The position numbers were made by a program, and so were the translations under genes. DNA of 64,000 nucleotides from Lancefieldella sp. Marseille-Q7238 (GTDB lineage: Bacteria > Actinomycetota > Coriobacteriia > Coriobacteriales > Atopobiaceae): the NCBI RefSeq assembly GCF_949152215.1, contig NZ_OX424407.1:1368530-1432529 (forward strand), given 5' to 3'. How positions within the stretch are numbered: the first letter of the stretch is position 1; each line of letters starts with the position of its first letter. Shown piece by piece: positions 17,132-25,045 of this stretch. Below the pieces are notes generated by a model that was not told where the DNA came from, did not search any database, and worked only from the letters and a program-made list of their open reading frames with translations.

Positions 17132-17173
17132 AATTGTGACAATGAAGATTTCGGATAATTGTGACAATGAAGA
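17132..17173 (+). repeat. 17-bp direct repeat upstream of rdgB
   Basis: AATTGTGACAATGAAGA occurs at 17132-17148 and again at 17157-17173, a 25-base period. Each copy contains an imperfect dyad (CAATTGTGACAATG). It may be a slippage duplication or a pair of protein-binding sites. Confidence 0.6.
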
Positions 17174-17240
17174 CCGTAGGTGTCAGCGTCCGATGCCGTG
17201 TCCGCGTACTTCTCGCAATACATCTCAGATGGGAGATAAT

Positions 17241-17903
17241 ATGACTCATGCAAAGATTGGCAGCGTAGCACTTGGCTCCGAGGGCGGTACTGCACTTGAC
17301 CCCGAGCATACTGTAGTGGTTGCGACGGGCAATGTGCACAAGCTGACGGAGATTGAGGCAATTCTTTCCAAAGTCATGCCTGAGATGCGCTTTGTTGCCC
17401 TTGGCGATCTCGGCGACTTCCCCGAGCCTGAGGAAACGGGCGCCAATTTTCGCGATAACGCACTTATCAAAGCGCTTGCCGCGTTGGACGAGACGCCTTT
17501 TCCGGCGGCTATTGCTGACGATTCAGGATTGTGCGTCGATGCGCTCGAAGGTGCTCCGGGCATCTACTCCGCCCGATATGCCGGCGAGCACGGAAACGAC
17601 GCCAAGAACAATGCCAAGCTGCTGGATGAGCTCAAGGAGGTGCCCAAGGAGGAGCGTACGGCTCGGTTCCACTCTTCAGTTGCGCTTGTGTATCGAGACG
17701 GAGGCGTGCTTATTGGTGAGGGAGATTGCGAGGGCTCCATTGGCTTTGAACCGCGTGGCGAGAATGGCTTTGGATACGACCCGCTTTTCTGGCCAATAGA
17801 TTCGCCAGGTATGACTATGGCTGAGCTGACGCCCGCCCAAAAAAATGCTATCTCTCACCGGTTCCATGCGCTTGAGGCGCTTTCCGAGCAAATCAAAGGT
17901 TAA
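17241..17903 (+). CDS. rdgB: XTP/dITP diphosphatase (RdgB/HAM1 family)
   Basis: A 220-residue house-cleaning pyrophosphatase that hydrolyses XTP, dITP and ITP to monophosphates. ATG 17241 follows GGGAG. Landmarks: VVVATGNVHKLTEIEAIL, ETGANFRDNALIKA, AIADDSGLCVDALEGAPGIY, SARYAGEHGNDAKNN, GENGFGYDPLFWP and ISHRFHALEAL. A ~20-residue N-terminal extension precedes the usual domain. It sits between rph and nagB in the same orientation, ~60 bases from nagB. Confidence 0.94.
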   Translation: MTHAKIGSVALGSEGGTALDPEHTVVVATGNVHKLTEIEAILSKVMPEMRFVALGDLGDFPEPEETGANFRDNALIKALAALDETPFPAAIADDSGLCVDALEGAPGIYSARYAGEHGNDAKNNAKLLDELKEVPKEERTARFHSSVALVYRDGGVLIGEGDCEGSIGFEPRGENGFGYDPLFWPIDSPGMTMAELTPAQKNAISHRFHALEALSEQIKG

Positions 17904-17962
17904 AATATTGCCGGTAGAAAAGGTAGTTTTAACAGCAAATCGTGTAATATCTGGAGGTTTTG

Positions 17963-18697
17963 ATGAGGATCGTCCGCACGCGTGATTACGATGATATGAG
18001 CCGCAAGGCTGCAAACGTCATTTCCGCGAAGATTATTTTGAAACCCGAGTCAGTGCTCGGTTTGGCTACAGGCTCGACTCCTATCGGAACGTATCGGCAG
18101 CTTGCCGAGTGGAACAAAAAGGGCGATTTGGATTTTTCCCAGGTGAGCACCTATAATCTGGACGAATATCGCGGCCTTTCGCATGACGACCCTCAAAGCT
18201 ATCACTACTTCATGAAGACAAATCTCTTTGACTTGGTGAATATCGATATCGCCCATACACATGTGCCTGACGGCTCAAACCCAGACGCTGACGCGGCGTG
18301 CCGTGAATATGACGAGATGGTCGCCGAGGCAGGCTATCCTGATCTGCAGCTTTTGGGCATCGGACATAACGGCCACATCGGTTTCAACGAGCCTTCCGAG
18401 TATTTCTCCAAGGGCACGCACTGCGTCGATTTGACCGAAAGTACCATCAAAGCTAACAGCCGCCTTTTTGAGCACGAAAAAGACGTTCCGCGCCAGGCGT
18501 ATACCATGGGTGTCCAAACCATTATGTTTGCTCGCTCAATCCTTATTTTGGCGTCGGGCGCTGATAAGGCTCAAGCGGCGTACGACATGTGCTATGGGCA
18601 TGTGACGCCGCAGTGTCCCGCCTCCATTTTGCAGCTGCATCCCAACTGCACGGTTATTGCCGACGAAGCCGCGCTTTCGCTTTGTCCCGCGGAGTAG
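17963..18697 (+). CDS. nagB: Glucosamine-6-phosphate deaminase
   Basis: A 244-residue NagB, converting glucosamine-6-P to fructose-6-P and ammonia. ATG 17963 follows TGGAGG; TTG 17960 is an unlikely alternative. Landmarks: VLGLATGSTPIGTYRQL, STYNLDEYRGLSHDDPQSYHYFM, LLGIGHNGHIGFNEP and QAYTMGVQTIM. Length is typical of the short form. It is separate from the amino-sugar locus at 53-62 kb and handles the glucosamine branch. Confidence 0.95.
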   Translation: MRIVRTRDYDDMSRKAANVISAKIILKPESVLGLATGSTPIGTYRQLAEWNKKGDLDFSQVSTYNLDEYRGLSHDDPQSYHYFMKTNLFDLVNIDIAHTHVPDGSNPDADAACREYDEMVAEAGYPDLQLLGIGHNGHIGFNEPSEYFSKGTHCVDLTESTIKANSRLFEHEKDVPRQAYTMGVQTIMFARSILILASGADKAQAAYDMCYGHVTPQCPASILQLHPNCTVIADEAALSLCPAE

Positions 18698-18856
18698 GAC
18701 TCTGTCAAACTCTGCCACCACGACATGATTTTCTGGCACGATGTTATGCGGCTCTTGAGATTCACCTCCAAAGTCCGTATGATAGTGTCTTGATGAATTG
18801 TCTAGGATATGTGCGCGGACGCCCTGTGTACTGGTAGTTCGCGCGTTGGAGGCCAG

Positions 18857-19147
18857 ATGGAAAACGAGATTCCACCAGTTAATCGTGTGGACGAGATTCA
18901 CGAGAAGCTGAGTGCTCTCCAAGGTCAAAAGGTCAAAGTCAAGGCTAATATGGGCCGCTCGCGTATTATTGAGCGCACGGGCACGCTGATTCAGGTGCAC
19001 CCGAGCCTGTTTATTGTTGAGGTCGGTGAGAGACGTGGTCGTACTGCTCGCCAATCGTATCAATATGTAGACGTGCTGACAGGTACCGTTGAGCTGTTTG
19101 ACATCGAATCCGGCGAACGTCTTTTTGACTTCGCGTTCGAGGAATAG
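18857..19147 (+). CDS. veg: Veg family protein
   Basis: A 96-residue protein matching the Veg family, small Gram-positive proteins with a beta-barrel-like core; in Bacillus Veg is linked to biofilm and spore germination, but its biochemical role is not settled. Landmarks: EIHEKLSALQGQKVKVKANM, GRSRIIERTGTLIQVHPSLF, GRTARQSYQYVDVLTGTVEL. ATG 18857 is preceded by TTGGAGG. Adjacent ispE downstream (17-base gap) matches the veg-ispE order of Gram-positive genomes. Confidence 0.9.
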   Translation: MENEIPPVNRVDEIHEKLSALQGQKVKVKANMGRSRIIERTGTLIQVHPSLFIVEVGERRGRTARQSYQYVDVLTGTVELFDIESGERLFDFAFEE

Positions 19148-19164
19148 GCAAGACGGGCGCGCCC

Positions 19165-20058
19165 ATGCAGGAACAAGGACGCCGATCGGTAAAAACTCCT
19201 TGCAAAATCAATCTTCATCTAGGAATTCATGCGGAGAAAGATAAACGCGGTTACCATCGCGTTGATTCTGTCATGGTTCCCGTGGGACTGTACAATACTA
19301 TTACGGTTTGCGATGCATCTGAGCTTGTGATTGAGCACGCTCCGGCCCTTGATATCGCTGGCGAGAAGACCGCGGTGTGGAAGGCTGCCACTATGCTGGC
19401 CGCAGAACTCGGTTGCGAACCGAATGTCTCTATCAAGGTTGAAAATACCATTCCTGACCAAGCGGGACTGGGAGGATCGTCAGCAGATGCTGCGGCTACG
19501 TTGAGGGCGCTGGCTGAGCGGTGGGGTATTGACGCGTTGGACTCCAGAGTGGTAGCCGTGGCGCGCCGCGTGGGTGCTGACGTGTCGTTCTTTTTACACC
19601 CCGTACCATCACTTTTTCTGAATGCGGGAGATGTGTTGGAAGAAGCCTTCCCCAAAATTGTGGGGATGCCACTTGTACTGGTACTTCCCAAGACAGATGG
19701 CGTATCGACTACAGATGCGTATGATGCCTTTGACGTTGCGCCAACGCAGCCGAAGGAGTATAGCAGACTGTGCGATCTTTTACGTGCGGGCGTTACGGAA
19801 GCTGAATACCAGCAGGTCGCAGATCTTCTGTACAACAATCTCGCACCTTCGGCAAAGGCGCTTTGCCCTGAGGTGGCAGAAATTGAGAGGTGGCTTTCCG
19901 CACGGTCAGATGTTGTAGGCGCGATGGTCTCTGGTTCGGGTAGCTGTTCATTTGCTATTTGTACGTCGCATGAATCAGCAAAAAAGATTGCCCAGGAGGC
20001 GCAAAGCTTGCACGGTTGGCGTGCTTTTGCAACAATGACCGTTGGTTTTGACGGCTAA
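19165..20058 (+). CDS. ispE: 4-diphosphocytidyl-2-C-methyl-D-erythritol kinase
   Basis: A 297-residue GHMP kinase of the MEP isoprenoid pathway. Landmarks: VKTPCKINLHLGI, the GHMP ATP loop IPDQAGLGGSSADAAATLRA, GADVSFFLHP and VSGSGSCSFAI. Length is normal. The start ATG 19165 has a poor Shine-Dalgarno, so translation may be coupled to veg. An exact GGCGAGAAG occurs in frame at 19360. The gene indicates that isoprenoids are made by the non-mevalonate route. Confidence 0.93.
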   Translation: MQEQGRRSVKTPCKINLHLGIHAEKDKRGYHRVDSVMVPVGLYNTITVCDASELVIEHAPALDIAGEKTAVWKAATMLAAELGCEPNVSIKVENTIPDQAGLGGSSADAAATLRALAERWGIDALDSRVVAVARRVGADVSFFLHPVPSLFLNAGDVLEEAFPKIVGMPLVLVLPKTDGVSTTDAYDAFDVAPTQPKEYSRLCDLLRAGVTEAEYQQVADLLYNNLAPSAKALCPEVAEIERWLSARSDVVGAMVSGSGSCSFAICTSHESAKKIAQEAQSLHGWRAFATMTVGFDG

Positions 20059-20082
20059 ATCTGCTAGAGTTTTCTCTTGCAA

Positions 20083-20159
<77 letters not shown>

Positions 20160-20168
20160 TGAAAAGAC

Positions 20169-20198
20169 AAGCCAGAGGTTAGCGCCTCTGGCTTTTTT
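20169..20198 (+). terminator. Terminator after tRNA-Pro
   Basis: Perfect 10-bp stem AAGCCAGAGG (20169-20178) / CCTCTGGCTT (20185-20194), six-base loop, then T6. Confidence 0.93.
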
Positions 20199-20538
20199 CT
20201 AGGCGTAGATTCGCGTCCAGCGCCGCACTCTATGAAGGACAAACGAGGAAAGCTCTGCATACCCAGGGATCATTTCTTCGTTTGCGGGCTGTTCTTTTGG
20301 CAGGGACCATCCCTTCGCCCGCAGGCTACTCTTTTGTCAGTGAGCATCCCTTTTGCTGCAAGCATCCCTTCGTCGGAGAGTCTTCAATTGTAAGCGTTAT
20401 CTTACTTTTTAGATGAAACTCGTCTACTATTACAATATGTGTTATGTGGAACTACGCTGCCGCGATAAAGCGGCATCACCAAAAACAGTTTGTATAGAGA
20501 GCGGTCACGCCCACAGGTCACGCCCACAATGAATTACG
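20199..20538 (+). repeat. Gene-free spacer with 37-bp degenerate tandem repeat
   Basis: No gene is seen. CATYYCTTCG-type units start at 20271, 20308, 20345 and 20363 (periods 37, 37 and 18). Downstream, a short hairpin GCCGC/GCGGC lies around 20469-20485, and GGTCACGCCCACA is directly repeated just before the ABC transporter gene (about 20502-20529). TACTATTACAAT near 20430 could be a -10 region for the ABC operon; support is weak. Confidence 0.5.
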
Positions 20539-20610
20539 ATGGAACGTAATTGCAAGGCACTACAAAACCAGGGCTGTGAATCGCAACGAGGAAAAAGAAA
20601 GAAGGTTCTT

Positions 20611-22419
20611 GTGGCGCAGGAAAAAAGTCAAAAGAAACGCGGAACGATATCCCGCATCATGGACTTTGCGGGGACAAGACGCTCACTTACCATCGTTGGC
20701 TGCGTGCTGGTAGCGGTTTCCATGATATTCACCATGATGCCCTATGTGTTTATCTGGCTTGTCGTTCGCGACCTTGTTGCAGTTGCTCCCAGATGGGAAG
20801 AAGCCAGTACTATTGCCAGTTACGGTTGGGCGGCATTTTGGTTTGCCGTTTGGGGTATCATCATTTATTTCTGCGGCCTCATGTGCACACACCTGGCAGC
20901 GTTTCGCATTGAGACAAATATGCGCAAGGCATGTGCAAGGCGCTTGATGGCAGCTCCGCTTGGCTACTACGACAACCATGCTTCGGGCATCCTTCGCCGT
21001 CGTATGGATTCGGCGACCCTCAACATTGAGCAGCTCTTTGCCCATAATCTTGCAGACATTGCCGGTACCATTTCCATGTTCGTCTCAATGGTAATTTTGC
21101 TTTTTGTCTTTGATTGGCGCATGGGTCTGGCGTGCTTTGCAGTGGCAATCATTTCCGTAGCCTGCATAATGCATATGGTATCCGGCAAAGGCAAGGACTT
21201 TATGGCCGAATATCAGACGGCGCTCGATAAGATGAGCAAAGCCAGTACTGAATACGTGCGAGGCATTCCTGTGGTTAAGATGTTCCAGCAGACGGTGCAC
21301 ACCTTTACGATATTTAAAAAGACTATTGACGAGTACAGCGCTAAATCCGAACAGTATCAAGGAGAGGTCTGCGAGACTCCTCAAAGCATTAACCTGAGCT
21401 TTACCGAAGCCGCTTTTGTCTTTTTGATTCCGGTAACCATTCTTCTGCTTCCGGGGTCGATTGCGTCGGGCAATCTTGCAGAGCTCATAACCGACTTTGC
21501 GTTCTACGCGATTTTCTCGGCAATTATGTCTACATCGCTGGCAAAGATCATGTTCGCTGCGGGCGGTATGATGCAGGCAAGTGACGCTTTGCGGCGTGTG
21601 GAAGAAATCCTTACGGCTCCGCAGGTGAGCGAGGCGCAGACCTTTGAGATTCCCGCCGACAACGGCATTGAGTTCCAAAACGTGAGCTTTACCTATGAAG
21701 GTGCCGAGAAGAAAGCCCTGGACGAGGTAACATTTACGGTTCCCGCCGGTTCGACCGTTGCGCTCGTGGGACCTTCGGGTGGTGGTAAAACTACAGCCGC
21801 AAGTCTTATCCCGCGCTTTTGGGATAGTGACACGGGCTCCGTGTTAGTCGGCGGTGCCGATGTGCGCTCTATTGCTCCTAAGGTCTTGATGGATCAGGTT
21901 GCTTTCGTGTTCCAGAACAACCATCTGTTCAAAACTACAATCTTGGAGAACGTCCGTGCTTCTCGACCACAAGCCTCGCGCGAGGAGGCGTTGGAAGCTC
22001 TTGCGGCTGCGCAGTGCGAGGACATTATCGAGAAGATGCCTGAGGGCGTGGATACGGTTATCGGAACGCATGGCACATATCTTTCCGGCGGCGAGCAGCA
22101 GCGCATTGCTCTTGCGCGCGCTATTTTGAAGGACGCTCCTATCGTGGTGCTCGACGAGGCCACCGCGTTCGCCGATCCTGAAAACGAAGTACTCATTCAG
22201 AAGGCTTTCGCGCGGCTGACCCAAGGCCGCACCGTTGTAATGATTGCTCACAGACTCTCGACCGTCGTTAATGCCGATAAGATCGTGGTGCTTGACGAGG
22301 GCCACGTGGTCGAACAGGGTACTCACGCTGAGCTGGTGGAAAAAGACGGTCTGTACGCGCGTATGTGGGCCGACTATCAGAAGGCCGTTTCGTGGAAGAT
22401 CTCAAAGGAGGTGGCCTAA
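20611..22419 (+). CDS. ABC transporter, fused permease and ATPase (first half of pair)
   Basis: A ~602-residue half-transporter: six membrane segments (residues ~20-300) and an ATPase domain (~340-600). Walker A is VGPSGGGKTT, signature LSGGEQQRIALARAIL, Walker B IVVLDEATAF followed by ADPENE. The EATAFADPENE form is typical of IrtB/YbtQ-like transporters, which have an exporter fold but import siderophores; specificity here is inferred and uncertain. GTG 20611 after AAGAAGG is chosen; ATG 20539 (626 residues) lacks a Shine-Dalgarno. It is directly followed by its partner, so they form a heterodimer. Confidence 0.88.
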   Translation: MAQEKSQKKRGTISRIMDFAGTRRSLTIVGCVLVAVSMIFTMMPYVFIWLVVRDLVAVAPRWEEASTIASYGWAAFWFAVWGIIIYFCGLMCTHLAAFRIETNMRKACARRLMAAPLGYYDNHASGILRRRMDSATLNIEQLFAHNLADIAGTISMFVSMVILLFVFDWRMGLACFAVAIISVACIMHMVSGKGKDFMAEYQTALDKMSKASTEYVRGIPVVKMFQQTVHTFTIFKKTIDEYSAKSEQYQGEVCETPQSINLSFTEAAFVFLIPVTILLLPGSIASGNLAELITDFAFYAIFSAIMSTSLAKIMFAAGGMMQASDALRRVEEILTAPQVSEAQTFEIPADNGIEFQNVSFTYEGAEKKALDEVTFTVPAGSTVALVGPSGGGKTTAASLIPRFWDSDTGSVLVGGADVRSIAPKVLMDQVAFVFQNNHLFKTTILENVRASRPQASREEALEALAAAQCEDIIEKMPEGVDTVIGTHGTYLSGGEQQRIALARAILKDAPIVVLDEATAFADPENEVLIQKAFARLTQGRTVVMIAHRLSTVVNADKIVVLDEGHVVEQGTHAELVEKDGLYARMWADYQKAVSWKISKEVA

Positions 22420-24312
22420 ATGTTTGAAGAAAAGGTAAAGATGTTCAACGAGAAGTTCAAACGCAGTTTTGCCCTGACCGACGAAGGCGTCGCCAACGTC
22501 AAGAAGGGTATGCTATGGACTGTTGTCGTCAATTTTGTGGACTTTGCGGGCATCGGCTTATTGTTCGTGCTTATGCAGCAGTTGATGGCGATGATGCTTA
22601 CAGGCGCCTCCGCACCGGATCCGGTCTATAGCGTTGGTAGTGTCGCAATATTTTTGGTTATATCGTTCGTTGCTCATAAGATGCAATATAGAAATACCTA
22701 CGGTACGGTATATACGGAGGTTGGCAAGCTTCGCATAGGCATCGCCGAGCGTCTCCGTAAGCTTCCGCTTTCCTTCTTTGGCGGTCGTGATCTGGCCGAC
22801 CTCGCTGAAACTATCATGAGTGACGTTGACCGTTTGGAGCACGTCTGGTCGCATGTGCTGGGCTATCTATATGGGTCGTATATTTCAACGGCTGTTGTGG
22901 CTATTGCGCTTATCGCTTTTAACTGGCGCATGGGAATCGCGGTCATGTGGAGCGTTCCTGTAGCGTTTGGCCTGCTGTTTGGCTTGCGTAAGGTCTGTTC
23001 AAAGAGCGCGGAGGAGTCTCGCGCGGATGCGCTGGTTGTGTCCGACGGTATCCAAGAGATGTTGGATACCGCACGTGAGATTCGTGCCACCAATCAGGTT
23101 GAACATTACCTTGATGAGCTTGATAACAAGATTGATGCCTCGGAGCGAAGCACCTCCATCGCCGAGCTGAAAGTCGGGCTTATTGTCAATGCGGCGGCGG
23201 TTATTATGCGTCTTGGCGTGGCAACTACCATCATTACCGGCGTCCATCTCATACTGACCGGGCAGATCGATTTCATGGTCTTTTTCATGTACCTTTTGAC
23301 GGTAACTCGCATCTATGCCCCCTTTGATCAGGCGCTGGCTCTCATTGCGGAGCTGTTTATCTCGGAGGTTGCCGCCGAGCGCCTGCAGGCAATCTACGAC
23401 GAGCCTATTGCCGAAGGAGCAGCCGAATTTAACCCTGCTGGGCACGATATAGTGTTCGACAATGTTTCCTTTGCGTACAAAACCACTTACAGCGAGAAGG
23501 ACCTTCCGGCCGGCGAGGACGCTGTGACTGATGCTACGGCTGACGCTGCTACCAACGTCGTGACCGATGTTGCGACTGGCACTGAGCCCAACGCTGAGCT
23601 TAAAGCTGCGTCCAACGTTGTGCTCAACGGCGTGAGTTTTACAGCAAAGGAAGGCGAGGTTACCGCCCTTGTCGGACCATCAGGTTCCGGTAAGTCAACC
23701 TGCGCGCGCCTTGCGGCTCGGCTGTGGGACGCTTCTTCCGGATCCGTCCTTGTGGGCGGCGTGGATGTCGCAAGCATTGATCCCGAGATGCTTCTCACGG
23801 ACTACTCGATGGTTTTCCAAGACGTCACACTCTTTGACGATACAGTAATGGCGAATATTCGCATCGGGCGCAAGGATGCTACTGATGAGGAAGTTCTTAC
23901 TGCCGCTAGAGCGGCCAACTGCGATGAATTCGTAGACAAGATGGCCGACGGCTACAAGACCATGATTGGTGAGAACGGGAGCAGGCTGTCAGGTGGTGAA
24001 CGCCAGAGGATATCGATTGCTCGCGCGCTGTTGAAAGACGCGCCGATTGTACTTATGGATGAAGCGACCGCCTCACTTGACGTGGAAAACGAGACTAAGG
24101 TGCAAGAAGCCCTGACGCGCCTGCTGGCGGGCAAGACTGTTCTGGTGATTGCACACCGCATGCGCACGGTTGAGGCTGCCGATAAGATTGTGGTGTTGGC
24201 AGACGGTAAGGTCGTTGAGGAGGGCACGCCTGCCGAGCTATGCGAGAAAGAAGATGGAATCTTCCGTCACATGGCTGAGCTGCAGCAACAGTCTGGCGGA
24301 TGGGCACTTTAA
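22420..24312 (+). CDS. ABC transporter, fused permease and ATPase (second half of pair)
   Basis: A 630-residue half-transporter beginning next to the previous stop, with an ideal AAAGGAGGT. Six membrane segments occupy residues ~25-310; the ATPase has Walker A VGPSGSGKST, signature LSGGERQRISIARALL and Walker B IVLMDEATASLD. Between the first ATPase strand (VFDNVSFAYKTTYSEK) and its continuation (NVVLNGVSFTAKEGE) lies an unusual ~45-residue insert (about 355-402) rich in Ala, Thr, Val and Asp with internal repeats. It pairs with the upstream gene. Confidence 0.9.
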   Translation: MFEEKVKMFNEKFKRSFALTDEGVANVKKGMLWTVVVNFVDFAGIGLLFVLMQQLMAMMLTGASAPDPVYSVGSVAIFLVISFVAHKMQYRNTYGTVYTEVGKLRIGIAERLRKLPLSFFGGRDLADLAETIMSDVDRLEHVWSHVLGYLYGSYISTAVVAIALIAFNWRMGIAVMWSVPVAFGLLFGLRKVCSKSAEESRADALVVSDGIQEMLDTAREIRATNQVEHYLDELDNKIDASERSTSIAELKVGLIVNAAAVIMRLGVATTIITGVHLILTGQIDFMVFFMYLLTVTRIYAPFDQALALIAELFISEVAAERLQAIYDEPIAEGAAEFNPAGHDIVFDNVSFAYKTTYSEKDLPAGEDAVTDATADAATNVVTDVATGTEPNAELKAASNVVLNGVSFTAKEGEVTALVGPSGSGKSTCARLAARLWDASSGSVLVGGVDVASIDPEMLLTDYSMVFQDVTLFDDTVMANIRIGRKDATDEEVLTAARAANCDEFVDKMADGYKTMIGENGSRLSGGERQRISIARALLKDAPIVLMDEATASLDVENETKVQEALTRLLAGKTVLVIAHRMRTVEAADKIVVLADGKVVEEGTPAELCEKEDGIFRHMAELQQQSGGWAL

Positions 24313-24716
24313 CGTAAGAGTTTTGTGGGTGTGTGTCTTGGCGGAACAGTTTGGCGGGTGGAGTGAGTGCCTTGCCGCAAGTGATGTCCACACTAGGCTA
24401 ATAGGTTTGCCTACGCCTGCAGGAATCATGCTTGTTAGCTGGGCCTTGGTTTGTGAATTATGGGCTAATGAGTTTGTACAGGCTAATGAGTCTTGTATAG
24501 GCTAATGAATTTTGTTTTTGTGTCTGTTGGCGATGTACCATAATTATGGTACATCGCCAACAAGCCTCATTTTATAATTGTGTAGCTAGAAAGGCTGCAC
24601 ATAGCTGCGCATAACTGCACATAGTCGGCATAGCCGCTAGTAGCTGTATGTGGCTGCTTGTAGTCTGCAATCTTCGCTATTATCGATATGGGTATGTTTT
24701 AAAAACAAGGAACACT
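24313..24716 (+). repeat. Gene-free spacer with two tandem repeats and a long palindrome
   Basis: No gene is seen. Three 19-base units GGCTAATGAGTTTGTAC-like start at 24462, 24481 and 24500, with a diverged relative at ~24398. The 38-bp palindrome follows at 24525. Between about 24591 and 24668 there is a second run of CTGCACATAG-like units, ~11-base period. The rhodanese gene follows. Confidence 0.6.
24525..24562. terminator. Perfect 38-bp palindrome
   Basis: Left arm TGTTGGCGATGTACCATAA and its exact reverse complement meet without spacer. As RNA it would form a long hairpin with TTTTAT ~10 bases downstream, so it may end the ABC operon; as DNA it could be an operator. Perfect symmetry over 38 bp is exceptional for either role. 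Confidence 0.6.
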
Positions 24717-25037
24717 ATGAGTATCTTTTCTCTCTTTGGCGGTGGAGCAAATATCAACGAAGGCGTTGCTGAAGCTCGTGAGACTTCAGGCGCCATTTTG
24801 GTGGACGTTCGCGAGGCAGATGAATACGCGTCAGGCCATATAAAAGGTGCAGTGAACGTACCTCTTTCCAGCATTGGAAAGATTTCCTCCACTGTTTCCG
24901 ATATTGCGGTTCCGCTCTTTCTATACTGCGCAAGTGGGGCTCGTAGCGCACGCGCCATGAAAGCCTTGAAGCAGATGGGCTATACAAGCGTACGCAATAT
25001 CGGAGGTATCAGAGGCTATACCGGTCCTGTTGAGTAG
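24717..25037 (+). CDS. Rhodanese-domain protein
   Basis: A 106-residue single-domain rhodanese, probably a cytoplasmic sulfurtransferase that carries a persulfide on its active-site cysteine. Landmarks: ILVDVREADEYASGHIKGAVNVPL and the loop LYCASGARSARAM with Cys71 and the CxxGxR pattern of active enzymes. ATG 24717 follows AAGGA. It is convergent with purL, with only eight bases between the stops. Confidence 0.92.
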   Translation: MSIFSLFGGGANINEGVAEARETSGAILVDVREADEYASGHIKGAVNVPLSSIGKISSTVSDIAVPLFLYCASGARSARAMKALKQMGYTSVRNIGGIRGYTGPVE

Positions 25038-25045
25038 TGTTTCCT

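Noticed and set aside
20539-20610. N-terminal extension of the first ABC transporter gene
   Set aside because: No Shine-Dalgarno at ATG 20539; extra 24 residues are Lys/Arg-rich and unrelated to the family. Not excluded entirely.
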